DNA of 25,298 bases from Funneliformis mosseae (Eukaryota > Glomeromycota > Glomeromycetes > Glomerales > Glomeraceae). A program made the position numbers and the translations under genes. Positions 8,978 to 16,661 of the stretch are shown piece by piece. The notes under the pieces were generated by a model. That model was not told where the DNA came from. It did no database searches and saw only the letters and a list, made by a program, of their open reading frames with translations. The stretch lies in the NCBI GenBank assembly GCA_910592005.1, contig CAJVPP010000860.1, positions 1 through 25,298 on the forward strand, read 5' to 3'. Within the stretch, counting starts at the first letter, position 1. Every line of letters starts with the position of its first letter.

Positions 8978-11900
8978 ATGAATAATGATACTTTCCCAAA
9001 TCACGCGGATCTACCATTGATTAAATTCGATACAAATAAGGACCCTCCCCCCTCGCAAAATAATAAAATTTACGTGAAAGCACTAACAATCAATTCAAAT
9101 GAAATCAAATTTTCATATCAAATCATGCCAAACAGCAGGATCCTTGCTGTGGTGGAACCTGATAAGATTTTAACGGCCGATTTCTCGGGTTTATATTTTG
9201 AAGGGCAATCGTCTTCAAAATACATCATAAGAATCCTTACCGAGGGTATTGTCATCAATAATAAAAAATATAATTACCTTGGGCAATCGAATTCCTTGAT
9301 AAAAGATCGCAAATGCGTTTTATTGGAAGCGGATGAACGTGAAATAAAGCGATTTCTTGATAAATTCGGTGACTGGACCAAATTTAATAATACCGCAAAA
9401 TTGGCAAAAAGGATAGGCTTATTGTTTTCAACTGGGAATAAAGTAATCGATTTACCCTTCGACATTAACGATAATAACGTTCTCTTAGATGATGTCATGA
9501 AAGATGATCATTGCTTTACGGATGGGTGTGGATTAGTTTCTAAAGATATAATTCGAGAAGTTTCAAACAAGTTAAAGATAAGATATCGTAACAAGCGTTA
9601 CGATCCATCCGTAATTCAAATCCGTTATCGAGGGTTCAAAGGAATTTTGTTGTTAGGAACCGATTTAAAAGGATGGGAATGTCGTTTTCGAAAATCAATG
9701 AAAAAATTCGAATACCGAGCAGATAATTCCTTTTATGTCGTTGAACATTCAAAGCCCTACGCGTTCGGGCGTTTGAACACGCAGATTGTAATTCTTCTAT
9801 CATCAATTGGTGTACCTGATGATGCATTTCTGCATAAACAGGAACAGCACTTTGAACGTTTGAATACAATGTTCACGGATTTATCCGTAGCCTTCGAATT
9901 TCTCTTGACAAACGGTGAAGTGGCTCTAGCCGACGAGCTATTTGAGAATGGATTCACGAAGAAAATTATCGAATATTTAAATCAATCCTACAATAAAGAG
10001 TTGGGATCTTCATTAAAAACAAAAAAAGTTCGCAGCGGTACAGTTGAATCAGAAAAGTTGCGCATCATAGTGAAGGATTCGCGATTGGCGTTCGGGGCAT
10101 CGGACCCTACCGGGAAGTTAAAAGAATATCAATGCTTTTTTAGACCTATCATTAATAACAAACCGATCACAATAATCGGTCCCATTTTTTACGTTCGAAA
10201 TCCCTGTTACCACCCGGGGGATATCGTTGTGCTTAAGGGGGTCCATCTTCCTGAATGTGAAGATATTGTCGATGTATTATTGTTTTCCGTGAACGGAGAT
10301 GTACCCGCAGCACATAAATCCGCCGGTGGCGATTTGGATGGTGACAAGTTTTTTGTCTGCTGGGACAAAGAACTAATGCCACGGGAGTCGGTGGAACCGT
10401 ACGGATATCCTGGGGGAAAGGATGCCGTCAACCATAACATCCAACGTTCGGATCTAATTAAGCACTTCGCCATGCACAGCAATGCTGGAGTTTCTCGGTG
10501 TGCCTCTCTATTTTTGAAATGGGCCGAGACAAAAGGTCCAAAATGTCTTGAATGTCTACAGATCAACAAGTTGTTTTCAAGTGCCGTGGATGGCCAACCT
10601 GTAAAAATCCCTAGTTATTTGAATCTGCTTCCTGAAGTTGACGATCAAATTGTTCAAAATCGAATTTGGAACAAACTTGTTAATATCGCGGAAAAAAAAA
10701 GGGAAGAAAGCAAATCATTAAATAAGAACAAAGACCTTTCTCTTAAGTTGAAAATGGGACGAGAAGAGTTGTGTACGTTTCTGGAAGAGGATTGTTCCGA
10801 AGCAACAGATTACGAATTGTTATGCTTCCTTATTCGATGGTGTCATGTCAACGACACAGACATCAAAGAGTTTCTATATTATTTAGACTTTACCACATTT
10901 ACCATGGATGAAAAGAGAGCTGCAATTGCGACGGGAAGAGTTCCCACAGCTCAAATTCTTAATGCAATACATGATTCAGATATCCTGGATTGCAAAAAAA
11001 TGATTAATTATTTTAGCCTCGGTGAAGAAAAAAATCACTGGAAATTATTTCATAAAGATAGCGAAATACAATACTCTACTGGTATAACACCTGATATTTC
11101 GAGAGCCATCGCAAATTTTCGTAAGGTATTCATTGCCCTCAAATTTGATCACGAATTAAGCGTTTGTATATCATTATATGGTGAATTCGAAATCGAAACC
11201 GAAAACGATGCAGATGGTAAAATAGATATTTATGGATTCAATAGAAGTGGGACCATCATAAATAAAAAGTCATGTACGGGCGGTTACAAGCTTTGGTTCA
11301 ATGATAATTACATTCAAATTTATCATTCAGACAAGCGTAACTCTTTTGTTTGGCTTGGCAGCCCCAAACATCTACAAGCGGATATAATTTCGCTAAATGA
11401 CTTGGACGTAAAGTCTTCCGTAAGTGTCGCTATAGATAAATTGAGTCACAATACTGCGAAAAAGACCAGCAGGATACGAAAAAAGACGTTGTGTATGTCT
11501 GAAATTTATGTCGTAAGCAATCGAGATGGAATTCACACAAGATTACAAGTGGTAAATCCCGAATACAGGGTAAATATGGAAAAACCGGACGTTGATGAAG
11601 ATTATAATCCGGCAGACGCAAATAATGTCAAAGATGAGAACGATAAAAAATTATTATCCCTTCCTCTTACCGCCAAAAAATTAAGTGAGCTTATAGAGAG
11701 GATGGAGTGTTGGATTAAATATGGTCTCTTCGGTAGGGTAATTAAAGCATATGAGATCTATTTAGATGATAATAAATCCGAATCTGACCTACAAAAACTA
11801 GTCGAATTTTCAACGAAAATTCCAATTGTCTATGGTTCACTGATTAAAATGATACAAAAACATACTTTAGAAGTTTCGAGTGTTACATTAGTTAGCTTGA

Positions 11901-13855
11901 TCGGAACTTGCTTGAAAGCAAGTAAATGTAAAATAGATACGGTGGTGCTGGAAAGTGTAAAGAATGTGCTTAATTGTTGCGTTTCGATTAGCATGTTTCA
12001 ATTATTCGAGATAATCAACCATCTCGTTATTCATTATCCGTGTCCTAAAGTGTTGCTGGAGGAATATCAAGAAGGCGAAAGGGAAGGAAAAAACTATTTG
12101 GAAGATTTATTTGATATCATTAAACAAAAACTGGAACCGCCAGTTAATATTCCTGAGGCAGCTATTACACATTTTATGCACCTGGTCAAGATATTATGTA
12201 TTCAAACCTTGGAGGAAAGTTACTCTGAAAATCAAAAAACTCCTCGAAACCGTTATCGAGCGCGTCAAAATCAAGCAAAAGCCAAAAACAGAGTTAATCT
12301 CATGTCGACGGGATCAGCTCAGATAAGGCTCCGACCTGGTGATCTAATTATACTAAAACGACTTAATAAAAAGTCAATCGAGCCAATTTCCGTCATACGA
12401 GCGGTGGTAATAACCATGGAACCGGAAGCATCTATAGAAGTTTCATGGGTTCCTCGCGATATGTTAATGGCAACGTGGAAAGTAAAGAAAGTTGGTAATA
12501 TAATTGGATTCAGACAATCCATGGAAGCGTTCCAAAAATTGTACCCAGCACAAGATGAAATTTCTCCTCTACTGGAAAGAATCATCGAACCGCAAAATTT
12601 CGACAGAACTATTGCGGCTAATGCAACGGACACGACGGATGAAGGTTCGTCAACGACATCCTCTAACCAAGCACTTAATCGCAGTCAACGGGAAGCAATT
12701 GAGAGAGGAAAAAACGGAATCCTTACACTTTGGCAGGGTCCTGCGGGAACCGGAAAGACTAAAAGTATTTATCAACTAATATTAAACCTTCTTGATCTTG
12801 ACCCAAAGTTACCCATACTTGTGACAGCAGCAACAAATGCTGCAGTGGATAATATAGCGCTGCTTTTGGTTAAGCTCGAAGGTATCAAAACCATTCGTGT
12901 CGGGGAAACGAGAACACCGGAATTATTTCCGATTACTCTTGAGGCAGGATTAGATGGTTCGTTCCGACGAATAAATTCTAAAAAGGGACAAGAACTTCTA
13001 AAGAGTGCAAAAATCATTTGCGCCACTTGCGTCGGGAGCGGTACTAGTCTTTTGGAGAAAATCGAATTCGAATTTGTTATCGTTGATGAAGCCTCGCAGG
13101 TTTCTGAACCCAATTGCCTCATTCCGTTGGCAAAAACATGTAAACGTTTCCTATTGGTGGGTGATCATAAACAATTGCCGCCATTTTGTCATCCCATCGC
13201 CCACAAAGCAGGTTATTCCGTTTCGCTATTTGAACGAATGCATACCAGTTTGTATCCATTCAACTTGCTGGATACACAATATCGAATGCATCCGGGTATT
13301 TCCAAATTCCCGAATGACGAATTTTACCAAGGAAGGTTGAACGATGGAATAGGTGCCGTAGATAGACCTTTGGTGGGAGGATTTAATTGGCCAAATCCAA
13401 AAGTTCCTGTTACATTTGTTCAAGTTTCTGGAATCGACGAGCCAGGCAAAGGTGGATCCAGATATAATGAAAAGGAGGTTGAAAGTATCATTAACACAGT
13501 GAAAAAGATTGTAGAAACTGGAGGCGTGGAAGCAAAAGAGGTTGGCATCATTAGTTTGTATAACGCCCAGTTGGAGAAGATAACAGGAAAATTAGGCATT
13601 AATGATATTGAAGTCAAAACCGCAGATGGGTTTCAGGGAAGAGAGAAAGAGCTAATTCTCATAACCTGCGTCCGTTGCAACGATAAAGGAAATATCGGAT
13701 TTTTAGAGGATCCTCGTCGTTTTAATGTCATGCTTACACGGGCAAAGAGAGGGCTTATCATCTTTGGGGATCGAAAAACCCTTTGCACAAATGAAATGTG
13801 GAAACGATGGTTTTCATGGGTCGATTCAAATGGGCTGATTTATAGATTAACTTAA
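8978..13855 (+). CDS. RNAi-type RNA-dependent RNA polymerase fused to a UPF1/Hrr1-like SF1 helicase
   Basis: A single uninterrupted 1625-residue frame with two enzymes. N-terminal half: a eukaryotic RdRP of the RNAi type, which copies single-stranded RNA into double-stranded RNA for Dicer. It shows YLGQSNSL (about 98-105), FTDGCG (180-185), PSVIQIRYRGFKG (210-222), RNPCYHPGD (407-415) and the catalytic DLDGD at 452-456, all intact. A charged linker lies at about 853-895, then a helical region to about 1110 and a beta-rich UPF1-1B-like segment. C-terminal part: SF1 helicase with Q motif LNRSQREAI (1233-1241), Walker A GPAGTGKT (1254-1261), Walker B DEAS (1370-1373), GDHKQLPP (1395-1402), YRMHPG, DGFQGRE (1550-1556) and NVMLTRAKRG (1583-1592). 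The helicase type is that of UPF1/ZNFX1/Hrr1. In S. pombe, Rdp1 and Hrr1 are separate subunits of the RdRP complex. The ATG follows a TATA-like box. The gene is intron-free and visibly GC-richer than its flanks. Confidence 0.93.
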   Translation: MNNDTFPNHADLPLIKFDTNKDPPPSQNNKIYVKALTINSNEIKFSYQIMPNSRILAVVEPDKILTADFSGLYFEGQSSSKYIIRILTEGIVINNKKYNYLGQSNSLIKDRKCVLLEADEREIKRFLDKFGDWTKFNNTAKLAKRIGLLFSTGNKVIDLPFDINDNNVLLDDVMKDDHCFTDGCGLVSKDIIREVSNKLKIRYRNKRYDPSVIQIRYRGFKGILLLGTDLKGWECRFRKSMKKFEYRADNSFYVVEHSKPYAFGRLNTQIVILLSSIGVPDDAFLHKQEQHFERLNTMFTDLSVAFEFLLTNGEVALADELFENGFTKKIIEYLNQSYNKELGSSLKTKKVRSGTVESEKLRIIVKDSRLAFGASDPTGKLKEYQCFFRPIINNKPITIIGPIFYVRNPCYHPGDIVVLKGVHLPECEDIVDVLLFSVNGDVPAAHKSAGGDLDGDKFFVCWDKELMPRESVEPYGYPGGKDAVNHNIQRSDLIKHFAMHSNAGVSRCASLFLKWAETKGPKCLECLQINKLFSSAVDGQPVKIPSYLNLLPEVDDQIVQNRIWNKLVNIAEKKREESKSLNKNKDLSLKLKMGREELCTFLEEDCSEATDYELLCFLIRWCHVNDTDIKEFLYYLDFTTFTMDEKRAAIATGRVPTAQILNAIHDSDILDCKKMINYFSLGEEKNHWKLFHKDSEIQYSTGITPDISRAIANFRKVFIALKFDHELSVCISLYGEFEIETENDADGKIDIYGFNRSGTIINKKSCTGGYKLWFNDNYIQIYHSDKRNSFVWLGSPKHLQADIISLNDLDVKSSVSVAIDKLSHNTAKKTSRIRKKTLCMSEIYVVSNRDGIHTRLQVVNPEYRVNMEKPDVDEDYNPADANNVKDENDKKLLSLPLTAKKLSELIERMECWIKYGLFGRVIKAYEIYLDDNKSESDLQKLVEFSTKIPIVYGSLIKMIQKHTLEVSSVTLVSLIGTCLKASKCKIDTVVLESVKNVLNCCVSISMFQLFEIINHLVIHYPCPKVLLEEYQEGEREGKNYLEDLFDIIKQKLEPPVNIPEAAITHFMHLVKILCIQTLEESYSENQKTPRNRYRARQNQAKAKNRVNLMSTGSAQIRLRPGDLIILKRLNKKSIEPISVIRAVVITMEPEASIEVSWVPRDMLMATWKVKKVGNIIGFRQSMEAFQKLYPAQDEISPLLERIIEPQNFDRTIAANATDTTDEGSSTTSSNQALNRSQREAIERGKNGILTLWQGPAGTGKTKSIYQLILNLLDLDPKLPILVTAATNAAVDNIALLLVKLEGIKTIRVGETRTPELFPITLEAGLDGSFRRINSKKGQELLKSAKIICATCVGSGTSLLEKIEFEFVIVDEASQVSEPNCLIPLAKTCKRFLLVGDHKQLPPFCHPIAHKAGYSVSLFERMHTSLYPFNLLDTQYRMHPGISKFPNDEFYQGRLNDGIGAVDRPLVGGFNWPNPKVPVTFVQVSGIDEPGKGGSRYNEKEVESIINTVKKIVETGGVEAKEVGIISLYNAQLEKITGKLGINDIEVKTADGFQGREKELILITCVRCNDKGNIGFLEDPRRFNVMLTRAKRGLIIFGDRKTLCTNEMWKRWFSWVDSNGLIYRLT

Positions 13856-15196
13856 GAAAAAAAAATATATTTTCAACAAAGCATGGATATATAAAGAATG
13901 ATTGTAATATGTCGCAAACATATATTTATTTATAAAAATATTAGTAAATTACACAAATATTTTTAATTTATTAACGCGCTTTTAAATTTGTATATTTGTA
14001 TTAAAATTTTGTTGATGAGAGTTAAGTTAATGTATACCTGATCAATTTTTGATATATAAAATAATTTGTGTTGAAGAACGATAAATCAACCATTACGATC
14101 AAAGGAATATTGATTGGGTACCAAATTTTATCTTTTTTGGAATTGGAGCATTTCATTCCTCTAGTATTCTGAAAAATTACCATATCATAATTTTTTTAAA
14201 GTTCGTGCTTTTTCAGTAAGGTTTTATTTGAACAACCTTCGGGTCCTCTTGTGGAGGAATTAAGCGATTTTGATTGTAATAACATTTGAAGAACAATAAA
14301 TTATACAATAAGCACTATTTTTTCAATAAACTAGGTAACGGGAACCGTTGTAATGTCCGAAGCGTTATTTAAATTTAATTTAAGGGCAACCACATCTGAA
14401 AATCAGATCATGTGACAACATAACAATACATCTTATTGGTCGATCACGCGTGCGGACAGACGGACATTGCATCAAAATGAAGCTGAGGAAAAATCACATG
14501 ATACATACTTTTTTTGATTTTTAAAATCGGCACAAACAACAGTTATTGACCAACGAGTTCTAAAAAGTTGAAGAATCTTGATTATTGCGATGAAATGAAG
14601 TTAAAAAAACTAATTGTACAAGGACAAGTACGTATAGATTTGTTAGAACGCGTCTTTATTTGGATAATATGTCTTTCCGTAAAATTTTTAAGCAAATGCA
14701 AAAATGATGTGATCTTTAATACGCGTAAAATATTAAAATGTACGCATTCTTGGGTAGATAATTTACAAATCAATCATATTATATTGATGTAAAAAATAAA
14801 AAAAAAATTATCGACATCATTATTTACTAAGTTTACTTACACTTTTTACAAGTCCATACACGGTTTATCCTTGGACGAAACTTGCCAAACAGACTTTTTA
14901 ATAAGAAAAAATAAAAAACTTCTTTATTTGAATGAAATAAATTCAAAAATCAAAATGAATCATAAATACGATTTTAATTTTTTAACAAATAAAATGTCAA
15001 AAAATGATTTATTAAGTGAAAGGATATGTTCGTAAACATTTCGAGAATTATTTGCTTAGATCCATCATGCTCGCTTAACTAAAATAGAAATGAAACGCGT
15101 CAATCGCAAAAGATTGGCTTAAATGAGAACAATGTGGTCGATTACAAGAAGCAAATCATCTCTTCCACTTTCACACTTTCACGACACGAAAAAAAC
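13856..15196. other. intergenic region between the RdRP gene and the zinc-finger cluster
   Basis: No complete gene is supported. Short coding-like scraps occur: plus strand near 14215-14288 (VLFEQPSGPLVEELSDFDC, ending at a stop) and minus strand near 14895-14845 (KSVWQVSSKDKPCMDL). Promoter-like features near 14400-14510 include ATTGG (a reverse CCAAT), CATGTGAC and ATCACATGAT. Possible repeat remnants cannot be separated from random sequence by eye. Confidence 0.35.
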
Positions 15197-16120
15197 ATGC
15201 CTAAACATACGAAACCTCCTGTTCCTTATATTTTTGACTGTGAACCACTGGCTATCTCCCCTTTTACAAAACCTAAAAGGACCAAAAAAAAAGCTCACTT
15301 TTATTTCAGAAAAAACGTAAACCCGAACAAAAAATCTATTTCCTTCCTCATATCAAATGTAAAAATAAAGGGATACCCCTTTTACCAATCCGAAAGAATT
15401 TTTCACTTCTCCTATCAAAGATGAACCGGCAAAACGGGTTACTTCTCCTTTCAAAGGTGAACCGGAAGAACAGTTGTTTGTTCCCAATCATCCTTTGACA
15501 GAAGATAAGGATTTGATTACACATATAAAACCCGAAACCTACGATCTTTCTGTTGATCAATTTAAAGAAATGCCTATACCAAATTCAGGATCTCCTTTTT
15601 TTTCTGGCAATTACAATACAAATTACTTGATGACAATATTACACAACATAATCATAAATCTTCTAAAAGAGTGAGGCGTCGATCCGTTGAGAATTGTCCT
15701 TACCTTCTTCCTAAGGTTAACTTGAGCATTGGTTTAGGACCCAACCCTCTGTCACAAGAATTGATCCGTCGCCACCTTTAGTTATTACTTACGAGATTCA
15801 TCATTTTTCTCGTGTCTTTTGTAAACTATGCCAAACGACGTTTTTAAAATAGGCACATTAAAGATGATCATGGAATTAGGATCTTTGTGTGCGATATATG
15901 TAAGGATGTGTTTTATAATGGGGGAATATATATGAAACATATTGAACAACATAGAGATTATTCGAATGTACGATCTGTCATAGGAAATTTAGGAAATTGA
16001 ATTCTCTTGATGCGCATCAACAGCAAAAACATCCGCAGGAAGTATCCGTATATGGTCCTCAAGCTTTTCGCATTGTAAAAAGCGTAAGATTTAAGAAAGG
16101 TAATTTTAATTTCTATAAGA
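15197..16120 (+). pseudogene. decayed C2H2 zinc-finger gene of the neighbouring family
   Basis: Starting from ATG 15197 the coding-like sequence jumps frame several times. MPKHTKPPVPYIFDCEP continues to about 15370, then shifts to a frame with two 12-residue repeats (TSPIKDEPAKRV and TSPFKGEPEEQL, 15405-15476), then to RRRSVENCPYLLPKVNLSIG (about 15676-15735). Next come VITYEIHHFSRVFCKLCQTTF, HIKDDH, FVCDICKDVFYNGGIYMKHI and FECTICHRKF, the last ending in HQQQKH. This is one three-finger C2H2 module like those of the two intact genes downstream. The first finger lacks about 13-14 nt between its second Cys and first His, so the damage is more than homopolymer sequencing error. At least four frame breaks make a functional product unlikely. 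Confidence 0.7.
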
Positions 16121-16192
16121 TTTTCATTTTCATTTTTTTTCGCCAAATTTAATGAACCTTTGATTTTAAGGTCGAGATATAAATATGACTAT

Positions 16193-16246
16193 TTTTTCAA
16201 AAATATGATTTTTTTTTTTAAAAAAAAAAAATCATATTTTGAAAAA
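16193..16246. repeat. near-perfect inverted repeat (foldback)
   Basis: TTTTTCAAAAATATGA followed by 11 T is mirrored by 12 A followed by TCATATTTTGAAAAA. Arms are about 27 bases with a one-base imbalance and almost no loop. It lies just after the zinc-finger pseudogene and before the promoter of the large zinc-finger gene. It may be a tiny foldback element or a cruciform-prone site. Confidence 0.6.
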
Positions 16247-16389
16247 TTTAAATTATTATATAAATTTTGGCAATACATATTAAGAAAACGAGAAAATTAT
16301 TTTGTTATGAAAGTTTGATACAATAATCTCCCATAAAAAGTTTCGTTGTACCTTGAAACTAAAATTAAAAAATAAAAAGATCAACCTAG

Positions 16390-16572
16390 TATCCTGTACA
16401 TACCTTAGAATTCAATTCTAGACGTGAAAAGTTTAAAATATTGACAGATTGGCTTCTTCTTTGTGCCCTTAATACAGATATTGGCCATAAATTAATATAC
16501 TTGAAAAATATGGTCAAAATAAAAAATCAAATCAAAATATTACGTGCGCTACGTGTGGTAGATTATCATTGA
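16390..16572 (+). other. orphan coding-like segment upstream of the zinc-finger gene
   Basis: A 60-codon open stretch between stops reads LEFNSRREKFKILTDWLLLC and then ALNTDIGHKLIYLKNM. Its composition is protein-like rather than random AT. It has no start codon at its head, ends with TGA at 16570-16572, and sits 36 nt before the TATA-like box of the next gene. It may be a fragment of another gene or repeat. The family is not recognised. Confidence 0.22.
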
Positions 16573-16608
16573 TAGCGTGTGAATTTTTATCCGCGTTGAT
16601 CATCACTG

Positions 16609-16615
16609 TATAAAT
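16609..16615 (+). promoter_or_regulatory. TATA-like box of the large zinc-finger gene
   Basis: TATAAAT (within TGTATAAATT) lies 53 nt before ATG 16662. A pyrimidine-rich CCCCCAACCTCTCCTC stretch lies between them, a plausible transcription-start region. Confidence 0.4.
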
Positions 16616-16661
16616 TTCCTAAAAAAATCAAAATAAAAAACCCCCAACCTCTCCTCAAAAA

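Noticed and set aside
10207..10569. Minus-strand 120-residue ORF inside the RdRP gene
   Set aside because: It is a shadow frame opposite the catalytic region of an intact gene; there is no independent support.
12504..13340. Overlapping plus- and minus-strand ORFs inside the helicase part
   Set aside because: They are shadow frames of the intact 1625-codon gene.
14568..14792. Plus-strand 74-residue ORF
   Set aside because: Starts at TTG, has no domain, no splice context and no repeat family; not distinguishable from chance.
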